From Sphingomonas sp. (GTDB taxonomy: Bacteria; Pseudomonadota; Alphaproteobacteria; Sphingomonadales; Sphingomonadaceae): a stretch of DNA of 42,255 bases. Below the pieces are notes generated by a model. It did not search any database, was not told the DNA's origin, and worked only from the letters and a program-made list of their open reading frames with translations. Shown one piece after another: positions 1 to 8,268 of this stretch. Location of the stretch: contig JANXUU010000150.1 of NCBI GenBank assembly GCA_025356055.1, positions 1 through 42,255 of the forward strand, read 5' to 3'. Both the position numbers and the translations under genes were made by a program. Position 1 is the stretch's first letter. Each line of letters begins with the position of its first letter.

Positions 1-1
1 G

Positions 2-1012
2 CGCGCCGGGGTGATCTTCCTGTCGATCTCGGAAGCGATCCGCGAATATCCGGAGCTCATCAAGAAGTATCTGGGCTCAGTCGTCCCGCAGCGCGACAAT
101 GTCTTCGCCTGCCTCAACGCGGCGGTCTTCTCCGACGGGACGTTCGTGCACATCCCCGAGGGCGTCCGCTGCCCGATGGAATTGAGCACCTATTTCCGCA
201 TCAATGCCGAGAACACCGGCCAGTTCGAGCGCACTTTGATCGTCGCCGAAAAGGGCAGCTATGTCAGCTACCTCGAAGGCTGCACCGCCCCGATGCGCGA
301 CGAGAATCAGCTCCACGCCGCGGTCGTTGAAATCTTCGCGCACGAGGACGCCGAGGTGAAATACTCGACTGTCCAGAACTGGTATCCGGGCGACGCGGAA
401 GGGCGGGGCGGTATCTTCAACTTTGTCACCAAGCGGGCGCTGTGCAGCGGTGCGCGGAGCAAGGTCAGCTGGACCCAGGTCGAGACCGGCTCCGCGATCA
501 CCTGGAAATATCCGTCGTGCATCTTGAAGGGCGAGGGCAGCGTCGGCGAATTCTATTCGGTCGCGCTGACCAACAATCGCCAGCAAGCCGACACTGGCAC
601 CAAGATGATCCACATCGGGTCCAACACCCGCTCTACGATCATCTCGAAGGGGATCAGCGCGGGGCGCTCGAACAACACTTACCGTGGGCTGGTGCGGGTG
701 TTGCCGGGCGCCGAGAATGTCCGCAATTTCACCCAGTGCGACAGCTTGCTGCTCGGGTCCGAAAGCGGCGCGCACACCGTCCCCTATATCGAGGTCAGGA
801 ACCCGACCGCGACGATCGAGCATGAAGCGACGACCAGCAAGATCAGCGACGACCAACTCTTCTACGCCCAGGCCCGCGGGCTGGACACGGAAAGCGCGGT
901 TGCCCTGATCGTGAACGGCTTCGCCCGCGAAGTGCTCAAGCAACTCCCAATGGAATTCGCCGTGGAAGCGCAGAAGCTGCTGGGGATTAGTCTTGAGGGG
1001 AGTGTAGGGTGA
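2..1012 (+). CDS. sufB: SufB, Fe-S cluster scaffold subunit (5' end outside window)
   Basis: C-terminal 336 codons of SufB, the core of the cytosolic SufBCD scaffold on which Fe-S clusters are built. The frame is open to the left edge, so about 140-150 N-terminal residues lie outside. The text follows SufB closely: [16 protein letters not shown] near the start, [25 protein letters not shown], the [14 protein letters not shown] block and the end [20 protein letters not shown]. The Cys in the FTQCDS motif, which matches the cysteine implicated in cluster assembly in E. coli SufB, is present. No intein is seen in this part. The stop overlaps the next start as GTGA, so the downstream ORF is probably translationally coupled. 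Confidence 0.97.
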   Translation, partial: RAGVIFLSISEAIREYPELIKKYLGSVVPQRDNVFACLNAAVFSDGTFVHIPEGVRCPMELSTYFRINAENTGQFERTLIVAEKGSYVSYLEGCTAPMRDENQLHAAVVEIFAHEDAEVKYSTVQNWYPGDAEGRGGIFNFVTKRALCSGARSKVSWTQVETGSAITWKYPSCILKGEGSVGEFYSVALTNNRQQADTGTKMIHIGSNTRSTIISKGISAGRSNNTYRGLVRVLPGAENVRNFTQCDSLLLGSESGAHTVPYIEVRNPTATIEHEATTSKISDDQLFYAQARGLDTESAVALIVNGFAREVLKQLPMEFAVEAQKLLGISLEGSVG

Positions 1013-1398
1013 AGGCCAACAAGTACGTTCTGGCAGCATCGGTCATTTTGGTGGCGCTTCCCACGATCGCCAGCGCTCGTAGCCCAAAGATGTCCGACGC
1101 AGACATCGAATGGTACGCTACAGGTATTGCCTACAAACAATGCGCAATTTCTAAAGCCGCCCGATTCGAATCCTCCGGGGAATCCCCACAGGACATAGCC
1201 GTTGCCGCTTTGACGGCATGCAAAGCTATCCGCGAGCATCTGTTGGAACAGATACAATCCCGCATCAAACATGACCATCCCAACTTCAGCCTACAAGATC
1301 AATTCCGTGTCGCAAAGATAGCAATCGAAGGCACCGACACCGATAGAATAAATGATGCCAAGTTAGCGGTGATTCAAGCAAGGTCGCGAAAACACTAA
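1009..1398 (+). CDS. Small exported protein of unknown function inside the suf operon
   Basis: A 129-aa protein I do not recognise. It starts with a typical Sec signal (KANKY, then a hydrophobic stretch [17 protein letters not shown], cleavage likely after ASA). The mature part is polar and probably helical, with two cysteines (YKQCAIS and LTACKAI) that could form a disulfide. The GTG start is supported by a strong GAGGGGAG Shine-Dalgarno 6 nt upstream and by a GTGA overlap with the sufB stop; its own TAA overlaps the sufC ATG by one base. Base composition is visibly more AT-rich than its neighbours, suggesting acquisition. A periplasmic product is odd within a cytosolic Fe-S assembly operon. 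No function is assigned. Confidence 0.75.
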   Translation: MKANKYVLAASVILVALPTIASARSPKMSDADIEWYATGIAYKQCAISKAARFESSGESPQDIAVAALTACKAIREHLLEQIQSRIKHDHPNFSLQDQFRVAKIAIEGTDTDRINDAKLAVIQARSRKH

Positions 1399-2240
1399 TG
1401 CTCAAAATTGAAAACCTCTCCGCCACCGTCGCTGGCAAGCCAATCCTCGACGGCTTGTCGCTGACCGTCCCGGCGGGCGAAATCCATGCGATCATGGGGC
1501 CCAATGGCGCGGGCAAGTCGACGCTCGCCTATGTGCTCGGCGGGCGGCCCGGGTATGAGGTGACGGGGGGCACGGTGACGTTCACCGCTGCTCGTCATCA
1601 CGGGCTTGAGCCGGGACCCACCTTGTTGGGAGAACAGGGCGAAGGCAAATGGGTCCCGGGTCAAGCCCGGGATGACGATGGTGGGGCGGTCGATCTTCTA
1701 TCCCTCGCGCCGCACGAGCGCGCTGCCGCGGGGCTGTTCCTCGGCTTCCAGTATCCGGTCGAAATCCCCGGCGTGTCCTACCTCCAGTTTCTGCGCGAAA
1801 GCCTCAATTCGCAACGTCGGGCGCGCGGCGAACCCGAACTCAGCGGTGCCGAATTCATCCGCCTTGCGAAAGCGCAGGCGGCGCTGCTCGGGATGGACCC
1901 CGACATGCTCAAGCGCCCGGTCAACGTCGGCTTCTCGGGCGGCGAAAAGAAGCGCGCCGAGATGGTTCAGATGGGCATCATGGCGCCCAGGCTCGCGATC
2001 CTCGACGAGACCGACAGCGGGCTCGACATCGACGCGCTCAAGGCCGTCGGTGCCGGAATCAATTCGATCATGCGCGCGCCCGACAAGGCGGTGTTGCTGA
2101 TCACTCATTATCAGCGCCTGCTCGACTATGTTCGCCCCGACCGGGTGCACGTGCTCCGCGCCGGGCGGATCGAACGTTCGGGCGGCCCCGAACTCGCCCA
2201 CGAGCTCGAACGCGAAGGCTATGCCGAGGTGGCGGCGTGA
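1398..2240 (+). CDS. sufC: SufC, Fe-S assembly ATPase, with an in-frame insertion
   Basis: ABC-type ATPase of the SufBCD complex, which drives conformational change during Fe-S cluster assembly. Walker A GPNGAGKST is at residues 34-42, the Q-loop in LFLGFQYP (Gln about 118), signature FSGGE, Walker B LAILDE and the H-loop in LLITHYQ. At 280 aa it is about 30 residues longer than usual SufC (about 250). The excess lies between Walker A and the Q-loop, about residues 64-97, where the family has only a short link between the TVTF strand and the DLL segment. DNA for residues 66-94 is an 85-bp palindromic element listed separately. All catalytic motifs and the frame are intact, so the protein is probably functional with an extra surface loop. 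Confidence 0.95.
   Translation: MLKIENLSATVAGKPILDGLSLTVPAGEIHAIMGPNGAGKSTLAYVLGGRPGYEVTGGTVTFTAARHHGLEPGPTLLGEQGEGKWVPGQARDDDGGAVDLLSLAPHERAAAGLFLGFQYPVEIPGVSYLQFLRESLNSQRRARGEPELSGAEFIRLAKAQAALLGMDPDMLKRPVNVGFSGGEKKRAEMVQMGIMAPRLAILDETDSGLDIDALKAVGAGINSIMRAPDKAVLLITHYQRLLDYVRPDRVHVLRAGRIERSGGPELAHELEREGYAEVAA
1593..1677. repeat. 85-bp palindromic repeat element inside sufC
   Basis: Two 28-nt arms, 1593-1620 and 1650-1677, are reverse complements at 26 of 28 positions and are separated by 29 nt. The arm core reads GGGCTTGA.CCGGGACCCA, a motif recalled as common in intergenic palindromes of sphingomonad genomes. Here the element sits within the sufC reading frame without breaking it and adds about 29-32 residues. 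It is comparable in principle to Rickettsia palindromic elements, which also insert in frame into protein genes. In mRNA it could form a long, stable hairpin. Confidence 0.9.
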
Positions 2241-2255
2241 TGCGCGCGGGGCACT

Positions 2256-2374
2256 TCCTCCCCTCCTCGAAGAGGGAGGGGACCGAGGGGTGGGTTCGCA
2301 CGTCTGTGCGCTTCAATGACTCCTCGACTGCCGAAGAACCCACCCCCGTTCCCTCCCTGGAAGGGAGGGGAGGA
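2256..2374. repeat. Two-hairpin inverted repeat between sufC and sufD
   Basis: The sufC-sufD gap holds two G/C-strand-biased arms. The left arm (about 2256-2297) and right arm (about 2336-2374) match in inverted orientation over TCCTCCCCTCC and over the GGGGGTGGGTTC part. Each arm also folds on itself; the right arm has a perfect 7-bp CCCTCCC/GGGAGGG stem with a TGGAA loop at 2351-2369. The right arm ends at the sufD ATG, so its AAGGGAGGGGAGG serves as the sufD ribosome binding site. Likely a REP-like mobile palindrome; effects on sufD translation or mRNA stability are inferred. Confidence 0.8.
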
Positions 2375-3111
2375 TGACTGCCCTCCCGACGCGCAAGCTC
2401 GAAGCCTATCGCTACGCCGACATCGACGCGCTGGCGTTGGTGTGGAGCGACCTTTCGCCGCCTCAAACGATCGCAATTGCCGCCCGGCAAAAGCTTCAGC
2501 AAATCTGGTTGCCGAGCGCCGGCGACGTGCAAATCCGCCGCGTCGAACTGACCGTCCGCGAACGCGCATCGGCGAGCATCTTCGCGCTCAACACCGCGTC
2601 GCGTTATGGCCGGATCGAACTCGACGTGCGCCTGCACGAAGGCGCGCATTTCGCGTTTCACGCCGCCAATATCGGCGCGGGCAAGGCAACGCTCGAAATC
2701 GTCACCACCGTCCGCCACCTTGCGCCCTCGGCAACCTCGCGCCAGGTCGTCCGCAGCGTGCTCGGCGGCAAGGCGACCGGCACCTACCTCGGCAAGGTCG
2801 CCGTCGCCCGCGACGCCCAGCACTCCGACAGTGAACAATCGATCAAGGCCATGCTGCTCGACCGCGGCGCAACCGCCAATGCCAAGCCCGAACTCGAAAT
2901 CTACGCCGACGACGTCAAGTGCGCCCACGGCGCGACCGTCGGCGAACTCGACCGCGAGCAATTATTCTATGCCGCCGCGCGCGGAATGGACCCGGCCTCC
3001 GCTCGCGCCCTCCTTCTCGAAGGCTTCATCGGTGGCCTGTGGAACGATATCGACGGCGACGATGACGGCATCCCGGTCCTTGCCCGCGCCGCCCTGAAGG
3101 CGATCGCATGA
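2374..3111 (+). CDS. sufD: SufD, Fe-S cluster assembly scaffold partner
   Basis: A 245-aa SufD-type protein, paralogue of SufB and partner in the SufBC2D complex. It is shorter than E. coli SufD (about 420 aa), as in many alphaproteobacteria, keeping mainly the beta-helix core and C-terminal helical part. Diagnostic segments are KLEAYRYADI near the N terminus, the conserved KCAHGATVGELD motif with the histidine that corresponds to the functionally important SufD His, and EQLFYAAARGMDPASARALLLEGF at the C terminus. The ATG follows the purine-rich right arm of a palindromic element that acts as Shine-Dalgarno. It overlaps sufS by ATGA. Confidence 0.93.
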   Translation: MTALPTRKLEAYRYADIDALALVWSDLSPPQTIAIAARQKLQQIWLPSAGDVQIRRVELTVRERASASIFALNTASRYGRIELDVRLHEGAHFAFHAANIGAGKATLEIVTTVRHLAPSATSRQVVRSVLGGKATGTYLGKVAVARDAQHSDSEQSIKAMLLDRGATANAKPELEIYADDVKCAHGATVGELDREQLFYAAARGMDPASARALLLEGFIGGLWNDIDGDDDGIPVLARAALKAIA

Positions 3112-4304
3112 ACGCGCTGATCCACCCCGCCGCCGCGCTCGACGTGCGCTCGCAATTCCCTGCACTCCCCGCCGGTTGGCACTATCTCGACACTGCCGCC
3201 ACCGCGCAAAAGCCGCAAGCGGTGATCGACGCGATCACCGACGGCTATGCCCGCGACTATGCCACCGTCCATCGCGGCGTGTACCAGCGCTCGTCGAACA
3301 TGACGCTCGCCTACGAAGCCGCGCGCGCCGCCATCGCCAGCTTCCTCGGCGCGGCGACCCCCGACGAAATCGTCTTCACCAAGGGCGCGACCGAAGCGAT
3401 CAACCTCGTCGCCCATGCGCTCCCCAAGGATGGCCGCGACCGCGTCCTGCTCTCCGCGCTCGAGCATCACAGCAACATCGTGCCGTGGCAGCTGGCGGGC
3501 TACCAGATCGACGTCTGCCCGCTGACCGCCGACGGCCAGATCGACCTCGACGCGGCGGAAAGCCTCGTCACCGACCGCACCCGCGTCGTCGCCTTCGCCC
3601 ATGTCTCGAACGTCCTCGGCTCGATCCTCGACGCCCCCCGCGCCGCCGCCATCGCCCATGCGCACGGCGCGTTGCTCCTCCTCGACGGCTGCCAGTCGGC
3701 TCCGCGCCTGACGGTCGACGTCGCCGCGCTCGACTGCGACTTCTACGCCGTCTCGGGCCACAAGCTCTATGGCCCGACCGGCATCGGCGCGTTGTGGGGC
3801 CGCGCTGCGCTGCTCGACACCATGGCCCCATGGCAGGGCGGCGGCGCGATGATCGACCGAGTCACGTTCGAAGCGACGACCTACGCTCCGCCCCCGGGTC
3901 GGTTCGAGGCGGGCACTCCGCACATCGTCGGCGCGGTCGGGCTTCACGCCGCGATCGACTGGATCGAGAGCATCGGCGTCGAGGCTATCCATGCCCACGA
4001 AACCGCGCTGACCCGCACCGCGCGTGAGGCACTGCGCCAGATCAACAGCATCACGCTGTTCGGCCCCGATCACAGCGCTGGCATCGTCTCGTTCGCCTAT
4101 GAGGGGGTGCATCCACACGACGTCGCCACCATCCTCGACGATGCGGGCGTGGCGATCCGCGCGGGGCACCATTGCGCGCAGCCGCTGATGGACTTGCTCG
4201 GCGTCCCCGCCACGGCGCGCGCGTCGTTCGCCGCCTACAGCAATGCCGACGATGTCGAGGCTCTGGTCGACGGCCTGAAACGAGTGAAACGGATTTTCGG
4301 ATGA
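3108..4304 (+). CDS. sufS: SufS, type II cysteine desulfurase
   Basis: PLP-dependent group II cysteine desulfurase (398 aa) that takes sulfur from L-cysteine as a persulfide for Fe-S assembly. The PLP Schiff-base lysine is in SGHKLYGPTG (K219) and the persulfide-carrying cysteine in RAGHHCAQP (C356), typical of SufS/CsdA rather than IscS. HYLDTAATAQKP near the N terminus and the SALEHHSNIVPW block are also characteristic. No SufE is visible in the window. It overlaps sufD (ATGA) and the next gene by a few bases, consistent with one transcript. Confidence 0.97.
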   Translation: MNALIHPAAALDVRSQFPALPAGWHYLDTAATAQKPQAVIDAITDGYARDYATVHRGVYQRSSNMTLAYEAARAAIASFLGAATPDEIVFTKGATEAINLVAHALPKDGRDRVLLSALEHHSNIVPWQLAGYQIDVCPLTADGQIDLDAAESLVTDRTRVVAFAHVSNVLGSILDAPRAAAIAHAHGALLLLDGCQSAPRLTVDVAALDCDFYAVSGHKLYGPTGIGALWGRAALLDTMAPWQGGGAMIDRVTFEATTYAPPPGRFEAGTPHIVGAVGLHAAIDWIESIGVEAIHAHETALTRTAREALRQINSITLFGPDHSAGIVSFAYEGVHPHDVATILDDAGVAIRAGHHCAQPLMDLLGVPATARASFAAYSNADDVEALVDGLKRVKRIFG

Positions 4305-4774
4305 TGGACGAACCCAATCGCATTGTCGTCGAAAGCGTTGACTCGGTCGAGCCGCCCGCGCGCGCTCGCGTCGAGCCGGAACCCGTCGCCGACACCTTCG
4401 CCCGCAAGCGCGATTACCTGACCGGCTTCCTCGCCGAGGAAAAGCCGGCGCCGCCGGTCGGCGGGGCGGGGGGTGCGCTCCAGGAAACGGTGATCGAAGC
4501 GCTCAAGACGATCTACGACCCGGAGATCCCGGTCGATATCTACGAACTCGGCCTGATCTACGATGTCGCGGCGAGCGAGGATGGCGATGTCGTCGTCACC
4601 ATGACGCTGACCACGCCCAACTGCCCGGTCGCCGAATCGATGCCCGGCGAGGTCGAAATGCGCGTGCTTTCGGTTCCCGGCGTGCGCGACGCCGAGGTCA
4701 AGCTGGTGTGGGAGCCCGCCTGGGATCCGTCGAAAATGAGCGACGAAGCCCGCCTTGAATTGGGAATGCTGTAG
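4301..4774 (+). CDS. sufT: SufT-like MIP18 (DUF59) family Fe-S maturation protein
   Basis: 157 aa. The C-terminal half is a MIP18/DUF59 domain with the hallmarks DPEIPVDIYELGLIYDV and TTPNCPVAESMPGEV, including the conserved Cys in NCPV, and the end motif WEPAWDPSKMSDEARLELG. SufT proteins help mature Fe-S proteins and usually sit at the end of suf operons, as here. The first 60 or so residues are Pro/Arg/Glu-rich and not conserved. Start chosen at the tandem ATGATG overlapping the sufS stop; an upstream in-frame ATG would lie inside sufS and is unlikely. Confidence 0.9.
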   Translation: MMDEPNRIVVESVDSVEPPARARVEPEPVADTFARKRDYLTGFLAEEKPAPPVGGAGGALQETVIEALKTIYDPEIPVDIYELGLIYDVAASEDGDVVVTMTLTTPNCPVAESMPGEVEMRVLSVPGVRDAEVKLVWEPAWDPSKMSDEARLELGML

Positions 4775-4776
4775 CC

Positions 4777-5133
4777 ATGAATGTCCAGACCCGCCGCCCG
4801 CGTCCCGCCGCGATCACGCTCACTGCGGCGGCCGAGGCACGCATCGCCGAGCTCATGGCCAAGGCCCCGACCGACGCCATCGGGGTCAAGCTGTCGACCC
4901 CGCGCCGCGGCTGCTCGGGCCTCGCCTACTCGGTCGATTACGTCACCGAGGCTAACGCGTTCGACGAGCGCATCGACACGCCCGGCGGGGCCTTCTTCGT
5001 CGACGGCGGCTCGATCCTCTACCTGGTCGGCAGCAGCATGGACTGGGTCGAGGACGACTTCGCCGCGGGCTTCACCTTCGCCAACCCCAACGCCAAGGGC
5101 GCTTGCGGCTGCGGCGAGAGTTTTACAGTTTAA
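4777..5133 (+). CDS. sufA: SufA/IscA-type Fe-S carrier protein
   Basis: 118-aa HesB/IscA-family A-type carrier that accepts Fe-S clusters from the SufBCD scaffold and hands them to apoproteins. The three ligand cysteines are present: one in RRGCSGLAY and the CGC pair in KGACGCGESF at the C terminus. SSMDWVEDDFAAGFTFANPNAKGACGCG is the family signature region. It starts 3 nt after the preceding stop and ends the suf operon; 27 nt later the convergent protease gene ends. Confidence 0.95.
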   Translation: MNVQTRRPRPAAITLTAAAEARIAELMAKAPTDAIGVKLSTPRRGCSGLAYSVDYVTEANAFDERIDTPGGAFFVDGGSILYLVGSSMDWVEDDFAAGFTFANPNAKGACGCGESFTV

Positions 5134-5160
5134 TTCCGTTCCGTTCCAAGGACGAGGGAA

Positions 5161-7464
5161 TCAAAATCCCAGCGTGAAGCGGATTGCGCCGCCGAGGTCG
5201 TTGTCGGCAGCCGCGATGTGCCCCGGCTGGCGGCGCATGAACAGGTTTCCGCCAAGCCAGCCGCTTCCCGTAACCGGCCGCCCATAGGACAGCTCCGCGT
5301 CGAGCTCGCGCCCGGTCGGGGAGAGCGAAAATCGCTCGAGACTGTTGGTGGCCTGCATCGTCGAATAATTATACGCCGTGGGCAGCATCGTCGCGAAGCC
5401 GCCGGTGGCAATGCGCAACGGCTGCGCCAGTCGGAAACCAATGCGGTCGTTGCCACTCAGCAATCCGGTCTTGGCAAGGTCGACCGCATAAGCATCGCTC
5501 TGGAATTTTCCCGCGCCGAAACTCGTCCATCCACGCCGGCTGGCAAGGCTCGCGCTCCACCCGTTGCCAAGCTCACGTCGCGCCTCGAGGTCGAGGAACA
5601 GGCTCGTCGACCCGCCTCCGCCCAGCGCCCCGCCAAGCCGCCCGCCAAGCAGCGTCTGATGCTCGTCGAGCCGACTGATCCCGCCCGACAGCCAGGTGCG
5701 GCCAAGGCGCTGGTCGACCGCCACCGCCATCAGCTTGTAGGGCGATCCGGTCGCGGTCGTCGCGACGTCCTGCCACACCCGGCCATTTTCGGCCGACAGC
5801 GTGACGCCGACCGCTCCGACCTGGCGGCGAAGCGCCATGCTCGCCCCGCGCCGGGCTGAAAAACCATTATCCGCCGACGAATCCCTGGCGATCAGGAACG
5901 CCCCAGCCTCGGCCCCCGACAAGCGCCGCTCCATCGCTTTCGCGCCCTCGGCAAAACCAAACGCCGCTGCGGTCTTGCCGTCGATCCGCGCAATCGCCGA
6001 CCCCGCGATCAGCCGCGCACGCCGCGCATCGCCTGGCCCGATCCCGAGCCGTGCGAGCTCGACTTCGCGCTCCCGCCCCGGGGTCAGCGAAACGGTCATT
6101 GCGACGCTGAACTTGCCCACCGCCGAGCCGGCGACCTGCGTCATCCCGCCCAGCGCGCGCTCGAGCGGGCGCGACTGGTCGGCCACGCGCAGCGTCTTCG
6201 CAAGGTCGACCGCATAAGCGCGCGAATAACCATCGAGCACGATCGCGCCATAGCTTGCCGTCGTTGTCGCATCACCCGCCGCCGCGGGCATGCTGCCATT
6301 GCTGCCGGTGACCGCAATCTGGCTTCCCGCCAGGCTGGTGGTGCCGATCGGCTGGAACGCACGCGCGATGTTGAGACGTCCGTGGCCGAACACCGTGTCG
6401 GTCCCGGTTGCGCCAAGGTCATCGGCGCTCTTGAACAGGATGTCGACGATCTGCTTGCCCGTGAGGTTGGGGAAAGCCTGCGCCAACAGCGCCACCGCCC
6501 CGCTGATCGTCGGCGCCGAGAAACTGGTGCCCGACCAGTAATAATATTTTCCGTCGGTGCTGATCGCCTGATCGCGATAGCCAAGTGCGGTGAGGTAATA
6601 GTTCGCGCCCGTCCCGGCCTTGTTGGAAAAGATCGACAGCTGGCTTGCATCGGTGCCGCCCGCGCCGTCCGAAACTCCAACCGATCCCGCGATGATGACA
6701 TTGCCGCTACCGGCCGCGGCGGGGACCAGCGCAAAGGGATCAGGATTGACGCCCTCGGGCTTTTCGCCGTCGTTACCGGCCGAGATGACGATAACGATCC
6801 CGGCGCTGGTTGCGTTGGATATGGCGTTGAGCAGCAGCGTTCCCGGCGCGGATCCTCCAAGGCTCAGATTGATCACCCGTGCACCCGCGAGCCGTGCCGC
6901 GTCGATTCCGGCGGCGATCGCGCTGTCGAAGAAATTGCACCCGCCGCCCGTGTCGGTCTTGGGCGTGGCGCAGCTGCCCGGATCGTCGGCGCGCAGGGCG
7001 ACGATCGTCGAATTGAACGCGACGCCTTGAATGCCAAGGTCGTCCTTGAGGCCAGCCGCGACGTCCGCGACGGCAGTCCCGTGGCCGTCTTCGTCGGAAA
7101 GGGCACGAGTCCCGGCGACATCGCGGCTGGCGGGGTCGATCTTGCCCGCAAACTCGCTCAGCGCGGGGTTGATGCCCGAATCGACGACTCCGATCTTGAT
7201 GCCCGCGCCCGTCGCGCCGCTATTATAGGCGGCGATCGCATTGGCGGCGACCGCCGCATTGCTGCGGCGATATTCAGCGGTGTCGTAACTACCCGTCGGT
7301 GTTGGCGTGGGCGTCGGAGCCGGAGTCGACGTTGGCGTCGGGGTTGAAGAAATCGGCGCAGGAATCGGCGCTGGTGACAGACCGCCGTTACCGCCACTGC
7401 AAGCTGCGACGCTGAGTGCCAGCGCGAGCGCACTGCTTACCGAACTTAACAGTCGGGTGTTCAT
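5161..7464 (-). CDS. S8 (subtilisin-like) serine protease lipoprotein, autotransporter-like
   Basis: A 767-aa exported protease. The signal ends in a lipobox (SVAAC, Cys22), followed by a Pro/Thr linker (about residues 31-58). The catalytic domain carries Asp95 (VVDSG), His128 (DGHGT), oxyanion Asn231 (SAGND) and Ser314 (GTSFSAP). The C-terminal 350 or so residues have alternating beta-strand-like segments and end in Phe (FTLGF), resembling an outer-membrane barrel, so this may be a surface-displayed autotransporter protease. The start is at 7464, preceded by GGGAG, rather than the longer in-frame ATG at 7518. A 20-bp stretch coding for AYAVDLA is repeated at 5474-5493 and 6200-6219. Substrate unknown. 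Confidence 0.88.
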   Translation of the reverse strand: MNTRLLSSVSSALALALSVAACSGGNGGLSPAPIPAPISSTPTPTSTPAPTPTPTPTGSYDTAEYRRSNAAVAANAIAAYNSGATGAGIKIGVVDSGINPALSEFAGKIDPASRDVAGTRALSDEDGHGTAVADVAAGLKDDLGIQGVAFNSTIVALRADDPGSCATPKTDTGGGCNFFDSAIAAGIDAARLAGARVINLSLGGSAPGTLLLNAISNATSAGIVIVISAGNDGEKPEGVNPDPFALVPAAAGSGNVIIAGSVGVSDGAGGTDASQLSIFSNKAGTGANYYLTALGYRDQAISTDGKYYYWSGTSFSAPTISGAVALLAQAFPNLTGKQIVDILFKSADDLGATGTDTVFGHGRLNIARAFQPIGTTSLAGSQIAVTGSNGSMPAAAGDATTTASYGAIVLDGYSRAYAVDLAKTLRVADQSRPLERALGGMTQVAGSAVGKFSVAMTVSLTPGREREVELARLGIGPGDARRARLIAGSAIARIDGKTAAAFGFAEGAKAMERRLSGAEAGAFLIARDSSADNGFSARRGASMALRRQVGAVGVTLSAENGRVWQDVATTATGSPYKLMAVAVDQRLGRTWLSGGISRLDEHQTLLGGRLGGALGGGGSTSLFLDLEARRELGNGWSASLASRRGWTSFGAGKFQSDAYAVDLAKTGLLSGNDRIGFRLAQPLRIATGGFATMLPTAYNYSTMQATNSLERFSLSPTGRELDAELSYGRPVTGSGWLGGNLFMRRQPGHIAAADNDLGGAIRFTLGF

Positions 7465-7578
7465 TGTCCGCTCCCGCCTCAAACCGCTGATTGCGAACGG
7501 CTTTCCTGCGTCGTTCATTGACGTGCAATGCTTTCATTTTGCTGAAGGCAAGAAACCTCGCTAGGCGCGGGAACGATC

Positions 7579-8268
7579 ATGAATGCATCGCTTCCCCCGC
7601 CGTTTTCAGCCGTCACCGACTGGATCTTCGATCTCGACAATACGCTCTACCCGGCGTCGACCCGGCTGTTCGACCTGATTGACGAGCGAATGAGCGCTTA
7701 TGTCCAGCGTCTGCTCGGTTGCGACCCGGTCGAGGCGAAGCGCGTCCAGAAGGGATATTTTCGCGATCACGGCACGACGCTTGCGGGGCTGATGAAGCAT
7801 CATGCCGTCGATCCCCACCATTTCCTCGATGACGTTCACGACATTGCACTCGACCGCCTCGCGCCTGATCGGCGGCTGGGCGAAGCGCTTCGCCGCCTCC
7901 CCGGCCGACGGTTTGTCTTCACCAACGGCAACGATGCCTATGCGCAACGGGTCCTGGCCGCGATCGGCATCGACGACGATTTTCACGGAATGGTCGATAT
8001 TCACGCCTGCACCTATCGCCCGAAGCCCGATCCGACCGGCTATGAATTGCTGGTCGAGCGGTTCGGGATCGACCCGACGCGCGCCGTGCTGGTCGAGGAC
8101 ATGGCAAAGAACCTCGCGCCGGCCAAGGCCATGGGCATGACCACCGTGTGGGTCGACAATGGCTCGGACCATGGCAATCACCTGCACGATCCCGCCAACA
8201 TCGACCTCACCGTCACCGACGTCGCCGACTGGCTGACCGAGCTATTGGAGCCGACCCATGGCAAATGA
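7579..8268 (+). CDS. HAD-family pyrimidine 5'-nucleotidase
   Basis: 229-aa haloacid dehalogenase-like hydrolase. Motif I is [10 protein letters not shown] (nucleophile Asp18, acid Asp20), motif II FTNGN, motif III Lys in RPKPDP and motif [11 protein letters not shown], the pattern of pyrimidine 5'-nucleotidase/SDT1-like enzymes that hydrolyse UMP/CMP-type nucleotides. Its 3' end overlaps dapD by 11 nt, so the two are probably cotranscribed. Exact substrate is inferred from family. Confidence 0.88.
   Translation: MNASLPPPFSAVTDWIFDLDNTLYPASTRLFDLIDERMSAYVQRLLGCDPVEAKRVQKGYFRDHGTTLAGLMKHHAVDPHHFLDDVHDIALDRLAPDRRLGEALRRLPGRRFVFTNGNDAYAQRVLAAIGIDDDFHGMVDIHACTYRPKPDPTGYELLVERFGIDPTRAVLVEDMAKNLAPAKAMGMTTVWVDNGSDHGNHLHDPANIDLTVTDVADWLTELLEPTHGK

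Noticed and set aside
77-1039. Long minus-strand ORF antisense to sufB
   Set aside because: High-GC shadow of the conserved SufB gene, with no recognisable protein motif.
1593-1677. Possibility that the sufC insertion is an intein or frameshift
   Set aside because: It is far too short for an intein, lacks splicing motifs, and the frame continues intact on both sides.
2101-2961. Minus-strand ORF antisense to sufC and sufD
   Set aside because: Opposes two clear conserved genes and passes through the palindromic element; composition is that of an antisense shadow.
2967-4172. 401-codon minus-strand ORF opposite sufS
   Set aside because: Arg/Asp/Gly-rich translation with no motifs, opposite a well-conserved enzyme gene.
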